A DNA stretch of 5,077 nt from Dehalococcoidia bacterium (GTDB lineage: Bacteria; Chloroflexota; Dehalococcoidia; Tepidiformales; Tepidiformaceae). The stretch is from the NCBI GenBank assembly GCA_023228745.1, contig JALOAP010000259.1, positions 1 through 5,077 on the forward strand, given 5' to 3'. The translations under genes were made by a program, and so were the position numbers. This document shows, piece by piece, positions 1 through 5,077 of this stretch (position 1 is the stretch's first letter; every line of letters begins with the position of its first letter). The notes beneath the pieces were generated by a model, which was not told the origin of the DNA, did no database searches, and saw only the letters and a list, made by a program, of their open reading frames with translations.

Positions 1-55
1 CCCGTGTACTGCCGTGCGCCTCAATTCTCGATGTGGCTCGCAGGCGGCTCGCGGG

Positions 56-814
56 GTGGTGGACCAATTGGACGTGGGCGTACTCCTGGGGGTGATGGCG
101 CTCGCCGCTGCGGCGGCACTCACGCAATCACTGAGCGGGTTCGGGTTCTCGCTCTTCATCGTGCCGCTGCTCATCCCGCTCGTTGGGGCGAAAGAGGCCG
201 TGGTCCTGGCGAACATGCTGGGGGCGTTCGTCAACCTGATCACGCTGACGCGGATGCGGGCCTATGTGGACTGGGCGCTCGGCGGAACGCTGCTCGGCGG
301 GGCGGTGCTGGGCATGCCCCTTGGTGTCGCGGTGCTGACGCTGGCTAACCCGGACCTATTGCAGGTGCTCATCGCGCTCACCGTGCTGGCATCGACCGTC
401 GCGCTCTGGCGCGGGGTGCAGCTGCACTCCATCGGGTATGCCGGGAATGTTGGAGCTGGCTTCGTGAGCGGCATACTGAGCACGAGCACCAGCATGTGGG
501 GCCCACCGGTAGTGCTCTACCTCCAGGGGCAAGGGGTACCGCCGGTGCCCTTTCGCGCGACGCTGGGCGCATATTTCCTGGCGAGTGCCACACTGGCATC
601 AGTACTCTTCGCAATCAGCGGGCGGATAGCAGGTTCGACGCTCATCTTCACCGCTGCCGGGCTGCCAGCGATAGTTGCCGGTTGGCTGGGCGGCTACGCA
701 GTTGCGAACCGGGTGGATGACGCGACGTTCCGCCGGATTGTCATCACGGTGCTGATAACGACTTCACTGGTGGCACTCGTCACACCGCTTGTTCGGGTCA
801 CCGGGCTTCGCTGA
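56..814 (+). CDS. TauE/SafE-family membrane transporter (sulfite/organic anion exporter family)
   Basis: This is a hydrophobic integral membrane protein of about 252 residues, the usual length for TauE/SafE permeases (sulfite exporter family, formerly DUF81), which move sulfite, sulfoacetate or other small organic anions across the cytoplasmic membrane. Seen in the sequence: an N-terminal half with a GFGF motif at about residues 28-31 followed by a long membrane stretch, and a second half repeating the pattern with GFVSGILSTSTS then MWGPP at about 147-151. The paired arrangement of glycine-rich motifs is typical of the family, and about seven to eight membrane segments can be read. The start is uncertain. 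GTG 56 is preferred because AGGCGG at 42-47 lies 8 nt upstream and the first membrane helix begins soon after. GTG 14, GTG 59 and TTG 68 are alternatives, and the frame is open to the left edge. The substrate cannot be told. The FAD oxidase gene follows 76 nt downstream on the same strand. Confidence 0.85.
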   Translation: MVDQLDVGVLLGVMALAAAAALTQSLSGFGFSLFIVPLLIPLVGAKEAVVLANMLGAFVNLITLTRMRAYVDWALGGTLLGGAVLGMPLGVAVLTLANPDLLQVLIALTVLASTVALWRGVQLHSIGYAGNVGAGFVSGILSTSTSMWGPPVVLYLQGQGVPPVPFRATLGAYFLASATLASVLFAISGRIAGSTLIFTAAGLPAIVAGWLGGYAVANRVDDATFRRIVITVLITTSLVALVTPLVRVTGLR

Positions 815-877
815 CCCCTCAGGCTTTCGCGGCATGTCAACCGCCGGTAGGGTACGGACCACCAGCGAAGTGTGGGC

Positions 878-885
878 AAGGAGGG
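878..885 (+). promoter_or_regulatory. Ribosome binding site fixing the start of the FAD oxidase gene
   Basis: AAGGAGGG ends 5 nt before ATG 891 (AGGAGG at 879-884 has a 6-nt spacer). This is close to the ideal Shine-Dalgarno sequence. It argues for the 891 start over in-frame upstream starts such as the one at 789, which would overlap the transporter gene and add 34 residues with no resemblance to the family. No terminator or clear promoter is seen in the 815-890 gap, which fits co-transcription with the transporter. Confidence 0.75.
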
Positions 886-890
886 CTGCG

Positions 891-2492
891 ATGGCACGGC
901 GAAGCTTCTGGGCATGGGGCTTAGAGACGGATGAGCCGAGCGAGGAGGAGCGGGCGCAGGCCGCGGGACGGCTCGCGAAGCGGTTCGGCGTGGCACTGGA
1001 GCCACCACCTATCCCGCGCATGGAGGACCTGGACCTCCGGGCGCCCCGTGTCGTTGTGCCTGGTGCCCTCGCGGCCTTCTGTGAGACCGATACGCACAGC
1101 CGCGCAGCGCACGCTTATGGGAAGAGCTTTCGCGATGTCGTGCGGGCATTCAACCGCGAGTTCCCGAACCCGCCGGATGTCGTCGCCCGGCCGCGAAACG
1201 AAGACGAAGTACGGGCAACTCTTGAGTGGTGCTCAGACAGCGGCTACGTGGCAATTCCGTACGGCGGCGGGTCATCCGTGGTCGGAGGGGTCGAACCCCC
1301 AGGAGAGTCGCGCGGGATTGTAACGATCGACCTCGGTGAGCTCGATCGCGTGCTGGAGGTAGATGCGACGTCACGGGCAGCGCGCATCCAGGCGGGCGTG
1401 CTGGGGCCAGCGCTGGAGGCCCAGCTTCGACCATATGGCGTCACGCTCCGGCACTTTCCGCAGAGCTTCGAATACTCAACGCTGGGCGGCTGGATTGTTA
1501 CCAGGTCCGGCGGGCACTACGCGACGAACCACACGCACATCGACGACTTCGTGGAGTCGGTGCGCATGTTGACGCCGCGTGGGCCGTGGGAGTCGCGGCG
1601 GCTGCCGGGTTCCGGCGCGGGACCGAGTCCCGACCGGCTGGTGCTCGGCAGCGAAGGAATCCTCGGGATTGTGACCGAGGCGTGGATGCGGATACAGGCC
1701 CGGCCACGCTTTCGCGCGTCTGCCGGCGTGGTGTTCCCTTCATTCGAGGCAGCAGCGGAGGGCGCACGGCAGGTGGCGCAGGCGAAGCTCTGGCCCGCGA
1801 ACTGCCGTGTGCTCGACCCGGGCGAGGCGGCGGCAGCAGCCGGGCTCGACGGCACGCAGGCCCTGCTCATCCTGGGGTTCGAAAGCGCCGACGTGCCTCA
1901 GGACTCGTTCGTCCGGGCGGCGGTCGAGATCGCACGCGGCGCAGGTGGGCGAATTGACGACGCCGACATCAAGATCGGCGATGACCGGGACGACTCTGAG
2001 GCGGGCCGCCAGGGAGCGGTCGGCGCCTGGCGGAACTCGTTCATCCGTGCGCCATACCAGCGGAACCTGACCGTGGGGCTTGGGCTCATCGGCGACACCT
2101 TCGAGACGGCGATCACGTGGGACCGGTGGCCGGAGTTCGACGCAACGGTGCGGGCAGCAGTCTCGCGGGCGCTGGAAGAGGTGTGCGGTGGCGGGACCGT
2201 GACCTGCCGGTTCACGCACGTCTACCCCGACGGGCCAGCGCCGTACTACACGTTCCAAGGGCTGGGCCGCCGCGGCGCTGAACTGGAGCAGTGGGCCACC
2301 ATCAAGCGCGCCGCGTCGGACGCAGTTATGGCTGGAGGCGGCACCATCACGCACCATCACGCGGTCGGCCGCGACCACCGGCCGTGGTACGACGCGCAGC
2401 GCCCCAGGCTCTTTGCCGAGGCGCTGCGCGCTGTGAAACGGGAAGTGGACCCCAAGGGAGTGTTGAACCCCGGGGTGCTCATCGACCCCTGA
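891..2492 (+). CDS. FAD-binding oxidase, alkyldihydroxyacetonephosphate synthase (AGPS)-like
   Basis: A 533-residue cytosolic flavoprotein of the vanillyl-alcohol-oxidase/FAD_binding_4 superfamily, closest in pattern to AGPS, which swaps the acyl chain of acyl-dihydroxyacetone phosphate for a fatty alcohol in ether-lipid synthesis. Seen: the FAD pyrophosphate loop PYGGGSSVVGG at 123-133; FPQSFEYSTLGGW at 189-201; GSEGILGIVTE at 253-263; NCRVLD at 304-309, whose Arg306 aligns by eye with the active-site Arg of eukaryotic AGPS; GDTFETAITWDR at 401-412; TCRFTHVY at 438-445, then APYYTF at 450-455 supplying the catalytic-Tyr candidates; HHH at 488-490 with AVGR; and a C-terminal DPKGVLNPG. The order and spacing follow AGPS. 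No peroxisomal signal or transmembrane segment is present. The start is set by the strong ribosome binding site. Bacterial homologues are often annotated only as FAD-binding oxidase, and some may oxidise other substrates, so the family is sure but the reaction is inferred. Confidence 0.93.
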   Translation: MARRSFWAWGLETDEPSEEERAQAAGRLAKRFGVALEPPPIPRMEDLDLRAPRVVVPGALAAFCETDTHSRAAHAYGKSFRDVVRAFNREFPNPPDVVARPRNEDEVRATLEWCSDSGYVAIPYGGGSSVVGGVEPPGESRGIVTIDLGELDRVLEVDATSRAARIQAGVLGPALEAQLRPYGVTLRHFPQSFEYSTLGGWIVTRSGGHYATNHTHIDDFVESVRMLTPRGPWESRRLPGSGAGPSPDRLVLGSEGILGIVTEAWMRIQARPRFRASAGVVFPSFEAAAEGARQVAQAKLWPANCRVLDPGEAAAAAGLDGTQALLILGFESADVPQDSFVRAAVEIARGAGGRIDDADIKIGDDRDDSEAGRQGAVGAWRNSFIRAPYQRNLTVGLGLIGDTFETAITWDRWPEFDATVRAAVSRALEEVCGGGTVTCRFTHVYPDGPAPYYTFQGLGRRGAELEQWATIKRAASDAVMAGGGTITHHHAVGRDHRPWYDAQRPRLFAEALRAVKREVDPKGVLNPGVLIDP

Positions 2493-2503
2493 GGCGACGC
2501 CGA

Positions 2504-3298
2504 TTAGGGCAATGGGCGCCAGCTCGTGCCGTTATCGAGCCGGACAAAGTGCCCGAGGCCCGGCGCCGGGAGGTGGCTCGCTCCCACAAGCGGCGCATCG
2601 TTCGCAAGGCGTTCGAGCAGCTTCGTGCGGGTCTCGCGAGCGATCTCATGATCCCAGTCGAAGCTGTTCTCCATCTGCGGATCTTCGGTATCGGCGGGGG
2701 AAATGACGACGTCGCCGAGGATGAAGCCCCGTTCGGTGCCAGAAGCGATGGCGACACTTGTGTGCCCCGGAGTGTGCCCGGGTGTAGGCACAGCGGTCAG
2801 CGAGGGGGAGAAGGTGTGTTCGCCCGAGATAAGCTCCAGGCGGCCGAGTTCCTGCAGCGGCTGAACGTCACGAGTGAACGAGTCGGGTTGCGGGGTTTCA
2901 CTGCTGTAGTGGTCCCAATCGGCCTTCGGAACGAGGTAGGTGGCATTGGCGAAGAGCGGCTTCCCCGATGCACGATCGAAGTTCCAGCCCGTGTGGTCGC
3001 CATGGAGGTGGGTGAAGGTGACAGCGGTGATGTCGGCGGGGGCGATGCCGGTCTCAGCGAGCTCGGCGAGGAGGCGGCCATTGTTCTCAGGGCCCCAGCC
3101 GGTGTCGACAAGGAGGAGCGTGTTGCCGTCGCGAAGCAAGAAGGAGCCAAAGTTGAGCGCGACCCCACCGTCGGGCTGGAAGTAATGTGCGAAGCGGGAG
3201 AGGTCGGTGGCTTTCGGATAAACGGCGGTGGCGGGATAGGGAATGACGTTGTCGACCAGCGCGAAGACATCGACATTTCCCACCTGTACATGACGCAT
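2504..3298 (-). CDS. Metallo-beta-lactamase-fold hydrolase (lactonase-like)
   Basis: A 264-residue cytosolic MBL-fold enzyme without a signal peptide. All seven ligands of a dinuclear metal centre are visible: HLHGDH gives His97, His99, Asp101 and His102; PTPGHTPGH gives His175; GDVV gives Asp196 as the bridging ligand; and ASHLP gives His242. LLLVDTGWG at 61-69 is the usual strand before the active site. The length, the PTPGHTPGH form and the extended N-terminal part resemble the AHL-lactonase-like/MBL hydrolase group (AiiA type), so hydrolysis of a lactone or another ester is the best guess. The substrate is not predictable and MBL enzymes vary widely. It ends 11 nt from the convergent FAD oxidase gene. 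It begins 45 nt after the stop of the SufR-like regulator on the same strand, so the two probably share a transcript and the regulator likely controls it. GGAGG lies 7 nt before the ATG. Confidence 0.93.
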   Translation of the reverse strand: MRHVQVGNVDVFALVDNVIPYPATAVYPKATDLSRFAHYFQPDGGVALNFGSFLLRDGNTLLLVDTGWGPENNGRLLAELAETGIAPADITAVTFTHLHGDHTGWNFDRASGKPLFANATYLVPKADWDHYSSETPQPDSFTRDVQPLQELGRLELISGEHTFSPSLTAVPTPGHTPGHTSVAIASGTERGFILGDVVISPADTEDPQMENSFDWDHEIARETRTKLLERLANDAPLVGASHLPAPGLGHFVRLDNGTSWRPLP

Positions 3299-3305
3299 GA
3301 GCGAA

Positions 3306-3310
3306 CCTCC
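3306..3310 (-). promoter_or_regulatory. Ribosome binding site of the MBL hydrolase gene
   Basis: On the minus strand GGAGG stands 7 nt before the ATG at 3298. The 45-nt gap to the upstream regulator stop contains no clear terminator or promoter, so this site supports translation from a shared mRNA. Confidence 0.6.
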
Positions 3311-3343
3311 GGGTATCGCCGGTGTGGCGGATTCCCCTGATTC

Positions 3344-4024
3344 CTACCCTGCGCCGGAGGGATCGGCAAGAGGCTCCTCATCAGATGCTGCGTGACGCAA
3401 TCGATAGGAGCAGTAATTGTCACCAGCAGGACGGTGGGAAACGCGCTCGATGTGGAAGCCGGGGAGCGACTCGCGCATGCAGGCGAGTTCCGCTTCGCAG
3501 AGTTCCTGGTGGCGGCTCGCGACATCGTAGATCGGGCAGTGGAGGCTATCGATCCGCCAGCCATCCTCTTCGGGTTCGAGCGAGGGGAGGTGGCCGTACT
3601 CTTCAGCAGCGGCGACGAACTCGTCAAGGCGCTCCTTGCCGGTGGTGTTCCGGAGGCGCTCGGCCATACGTTGGTGCTGTATCTCAGCGAGGCGAGCGAG
3701 GAAGCGGGCGCGAACCTCCTGGTCCTCGTCACCCAGGGCGGTAAGGATGGCGTTGGCCACCTGGCTGGACTGCTGGGGGAACAGCGATTCGCCGCGCGGA
3801 GTGAGCGAGTAGACGTGGCGGGGGCGGCCCGGGCCGTGCCGCTCTTCCTCGTAATCCAGCAGGCCCTGCAGGGCGAGCGCGGTGAGGTGTTGGCGGACGG
3901 CTCCTACGGACAAGTAGCACTCCTCCGCCAGGAGATCGGCAGTGGCTCGCTGACGCCGCTTGAGGGCGACGAGGAGCATCTGCCGCGTTGGGGTGAGTAA
4001 CTTCAGGCCGAAAATGGGGGACAT
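3344..4024 (-). CDS. SufR-like winged-helix transcriptional regulator with C-terminal cysteine cluster
   Basis: A 226-residue DNA-binding regulator of the ArsR/DeoR-like group to which the Fe-S sensor SufR belongs. Residues about 11-78 form a winged helix: TPTRQMLLVALKRR, then ATADLLAEE, the recognition helix SVGAVRQHLTALALQGLL, and the wing with GPGRPRHVYSLT. The C-terminal sensor part holds Cys163, Cys176, Cys182 and Cys205 in LHCPIYDVASRHQELC...NYC. The spacing Cys163-X12-Cys176 and the distance to Cys205 match the C-X12-C-X13-C-X14-C motif I recall for SufR, but the third position (190) is Phe, followed by His191. Such proteins bind an Fe-S cluster and repress in its presence. Cluster binding here is inferred. 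An in-frame TAA at 4028-4030 rules out an earlier start. No good Shine-Dalgarno precedes the ATG, so initiation may be weak. It is the first gene of a probable two-gene operon with the MBL hydrolase. No suf genes are in view. Confidence 0.88.
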   Translation of the reverse strand: MSPIFGLKLLTPTRQMLLVALKRRQRATADLLAEECYLSVGAVRQHLTALALQGLLDYEEERHGPGRPRHVYSLTPRGESLFPQQSSQVANAILTALGDEDQEVRARFLARLAEIQHQRMAERLRNTTGKERLDEFVAAAEEYGHLPSLEPEEDGWRIDSLHCPIYDVASRHQELCEAELACMRESLPGFHIERVSHRPAGDNYCSYRLRHAASDEEPLADPSGAG

Positions 4025-4083
4025 TCGTTAGACCATGAGCCAGCTACCGTCCGATAGCTACTTTCGATCAAGTTGTGATGGAG

Positions 4084-4112
4084 ATTATCTTTCAAGATCT
4101 CTTACAATACAA
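4084..4112 (-). promoter_or_regulatory. Candidate sigma-70-type promoter of the regulator-hydrolase operon
   Basis: Read on the minus strand, TTGTAT (4112-4107; matches the TTG of the -35 consensus only) is followed after exactly 17 nt by GATAAT (4089-4084; five of six to TATAAT). It lies about 60 nt before the regulator ATG and inside the AT-rich segment. The -10 is good and the -35 is weak, as might fit a regulated promoter. This is a by-eye call. Confidence 0.4.
4087..4098. repeat. 12-bp palindrome, candidate operator of the SufR-like regulator
   Basis: ATCTT-TC-AAGAT is a perfect inverted repeat with a 2-nt centre. It overlaps the end of the candidate -10 element and extends into the spacer of the minus-strand promoter, where a bound repressor would block RNA polymerase. 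Autoregulation by the adjacent regulator is inferred from position only. Short palindromes also arise by chance in AT-rich DNA. Confidence 0.3.
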
Positions 4113-4316
4113 GGTTGTCACCATGACTGGTCGGATATCCCGTGTTTCTAATAGTTCGGGAGACGATGCAATCAATAGACTTCTTCTGAAAGCCAAGCGC
4201 CTTATGATTACTATGCTGAGCTTCGCGTTGCGGTCTTCCTATGCGGATCACTGCCGGGCGTAATACTCCCTACGATAGACACGGTGAATACCAAGTTACC
4301 CGGCAACCCCGCCAGT

Positions 4317-4347
4317 TTGCACAGAGTTTTCTCGGTTTCCCTATACC
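4317..4347 (+). promoter_or_regulatory. Weak candidate promoter of the PAS gene
   Basis: TTGCAC (4317-4322) and TATACC (4342-4347) are spaced 19 nt apart, longer than ideal, with partial matches to both consensus hexamers. It stands about 72 nt before the PAS gene start. The main reason to note it is its position immediately before the inverted repeat at 4348-4373. Other promoters, or another sigma factor, are equally possible. Confidence 0.2.
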
Positions 4348-4373
4348 AGTGGAAACACCGATGCACTTCCACT
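4348..4373. repeat. Inverted repeat upstream of the PAS gene
   Basis: AGTGGAA at 4348-4354 and TTCCACT at 4367-4373 are perfect 7-bp inverted arms with a 12-nt spacer. The arm centres are 19 nt apart, near two turns of B-DNA, as expected for a dimeric regulator site. A stem-loop in the 5' leader is an alternative reading. It lies about 45 nt before the ATG at 4419. No U-tract follows, so it does not look like a terminator. Confidence 0.4.
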
Positions 4374-4403
4374 ACCGGTTGGGCAACACTCCGTCCAGCA
4401 GGC

Positions 4404-4411
4404 GGAGGAGG
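4404..4411 (+). promoter_or_regulatory. Strong ribosome binding site of the PAS gene
   Basis: GGAGGAGG ends 7 nt before ATG 4419, giving near-ideal Shine-Dalgarno pairing and spacing. It fixes the start of a gene whose stop lies outside the window. Confidence 0.75.
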
Positions 4412-4418
4412 ACGAGCC

Positions 4419-5077
4419 ATGCGGGAACCTACGATCGAGCGGACGGCTGTTCTGGGCGCATGCGAACTGCCGTGGCAGTCCGAGGTTATCTCCTCGGCCC
4501 TCGAAGGTATTCTCACGGTCGCGGAAGATGGGCGGCTCCTGTCGATGAACCGCGCGGCGGAGCGCTTGCTGGGGGTTCGGTGGGCGGATGTTGCGGGCAA
4601 GCCAATCGAGACGTTTATCCCCAAGCGCTACCACGCCATGCACCGCGATTTCGTCGCTCTGTTCCTGGCGTCAGGACTCCGCGCCCGGGAGATGACTGCT
4701 CGGAACCCGGTGGATGTCCGGCGAGCTGACGGCACCGAGTTCGTGGCCGAGGTCTCACTGGTCCGCATCAGCATTTCCGGTAAGCCGGCGGCCGGCTGCA
4801 TTATTCGTGATATCAGCGAGCGGCGGCGGGCGAACCAACAGCTCCGGCTCCAGGCACAGCTGCTCGAACAGTCTCGCGCGGCTGCCGTCGCCTTCGATTC
4901 CCACGGCAAGGTGACCTACTGGAACGGCGCGGCGGAGCAGCTTTACGGGTGCTCCCGCGAAGAGGCGCTCGGGAAGACGGTACGGGAATTGGGTGTCGTT
5001 GAAGTCCCACCCGAAGTGCAGGTCGCGATTCGCGAGGCGATCAACAACGACCAGGAGTGGGAAGGCGACCTCCGTAC
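4419..5077 (+). CDS. Multi-PAS sensory protein, N-terminal part (runs off the right edge)
   Basis: The frame is open from ATG 4419 to the window end: 219 codons with no stop. The first PAS domain spans about residues 21-132, from SEVISSALEGILTVAEDGRLLSMNRAAERLLG through RRADGTEFVAEVSL to the closing GCIIRDISERR. A short charged helical linker at about 133-153 (rich in Arg, Gln and Leu, coiled-coil-like) leads to a second PAS from about 154, with VAFDSHGKVTYWNGAAEQLYGCSREEALGKTV. PAS domains sense small ligands, light or redox state and pass the signal to an output domain. That domain, usually a histidine kinase, a GGDEF/EAL module or another transmitter, lies beyond the edge and cannot be named. 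No signal peptide or transmembrane segment is present, so this part is cytosolic. No heme- or flavin-binding signature is obvious. It diverges from the SufR-like regulator gene, and the ribosome binding site is strong. Confidence 0.9.
   Translation, partial: MREPTIERTAVLGACELPWQSEVISSALEGILTVAEDGRLLSMNRAAERLLGVRWADVAGKPIETFIPKRYHAMHRDFVALFLASGLRAREMTARNPVDVRRADGTEFVAEVSLVRISISGKPAAGCIIRDISERRRANQQLRLQAQLLEQSRAAAVAFDSHGKVTYWNGAAEQLYGCSREEALGKTVRELGVVEVPPEVQVAIREAINNDQEWEGDLR

Larger units (their letters stand above)
4025..4418. other. Divergent intergenic region, AT-rich in its regulator-proximal half
   Basis: These 394 nt separate the divergent regulator and PAS genes. By direct count 4081-4200 is about 42 % G+C (51 of 120), far below the flanking genes, and 4201-4260 is about 55 %. 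It holds the candidate promoter and palindrome for the minus-strand operon, and the inverted repeat and ribosome binding site for the PAS gene. A 62-codon open frame at 4075-4263 starts from GTG without a ribosome binding site, has no recognisable motif and is not called. No tRNA cloverleaf or transposon end was recognised. Confidence 0.8.

Noticed and set aside
789..890. Upstream in-frame extension of the FAD oxidase overlapping the transporter gene
   Set aside because: The 34 extra residues look unlike the family and the strong AAGGAGGG site points to ATG 891.
1740..2378. 212-codon open frame on the minus strand
   Set aside because: It is antisense to the conserved C-terminal half of the FAD oxidase, with an Arg/Pro/Ala-rich product.
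2467..2489. Palindrome ACCCCGGGGT and GGGGT/ACCCC hairpin near the oxidase stop, as a terminator
   Set aside because: It lies within the coding region encoding the conserved C-terminus and no T-run follows, so it is explained by coding sequence.
2291..3340. 349-codon open frame on the plus strand
   Set aside because: It lies over the end of the FAD oxidase and antisense to the MBL hydrolase, whose seven metal ligands prove the minus frame. The product has no recognisable motif, and long antisense frames are common in GC-rich DNA.
2797..3732. 311-codon open frame on the minus strand
   Set aside because: It is an out-of-frame reading across both the hydrolase and the regulator, with Ser/Pro/Arg-rich low-complexity product.
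3392..4000. 202-codon open frame on the plus strand
   Set aside because: It is antisense to the SufR-like regulator. It has no motif of its own and the winged helix plus cysteine cluster support the minus frame.
4075..4263. 62-codon open frame in the intergenic region
   Set aside because: It starts with GTG without a Shine-Dalgarno sequence, has no family resemblance, and overlaps the likely promoter of the regulator operon.
1..5077. CRISPR array, insertion sequence, tRNA or defence-system genes
   Set aside because: No regularly spaced repeats, transposase motifs, terminal inverted repeats or tRNA-like cloverleaf were found by eye on either strand.

Overview
The window is GC-rich (clearly above 60 % G+C in the genes) and holds five tightly packed, bacterial-type protein genes with Shine-Dalgarno sites and mixed ATG/GTG starts. 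The families (TauE/SafE permease, AGPS-like FAD oxidase, SufR-type regulator, metallo-beta-lactamase-fold hydrolase, multi-PAS sensor) are widespread. A high-GC free-living bacterium is clear. A phylum such as Chloroflexota, Actinomycetota or Myxococcota is only a guess from this stretch. No tRNA, rRNA, insertion sequence, CRISPR array or phage gene was seen.

Layout: (1) about 56-814, plus strand: TauE/SafE-family membrane transporter. (2) 891-2492, plus strand: FAD-binding oxidase closely resembling alkyldihydroxyacetonephosphate synthase, probably co-transcribed with the transporter across a 76-nt gap. (3) 2504-3298, minus strand: metallo-beta-lactamase-fold hydrolase with all seven dimetal ligands, convergent with gene 2 and separated from it by only 11 nt. 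(4) 3344-4024, minus strand: winged-helix regulator of the SufR-like type with a C-terminal cysteine cluster, lying 45 nt upstream of gene 3 and almost certainly in one operon with it. (5) 4025-4418: a 394-nt intergenic region between divergent genes, markedly AT-rich in its first half (about 42 % G+C over 4081-4200), with a candidate minus-strand promoter and two inverted repeats. (6) 4419 to the right edge, plus strand: the N-terminal part of a multi-PAS sensory protein that continues outside the window.

How they may work together: the minus-strand pair looks like a self-contained unit in which an Fe-S or redox-sensing repressor controls itself and a hydrolase. A short palindrome sits inside the predicted promoter of that unit. 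The transporter and oxidase may handle a common substrate, but the sequence does not say which. The PAS protein reads away from the regulator and has its own strong ribosome binding site. I found no wholly new system. The most notable points are the SufR-like cysteine motif with its third position changed to Phe, its pairing with a hydrolase rather than with suf genes, and the bacterial AGPS-like enzyme that keeps the full set of expected active-site residues.
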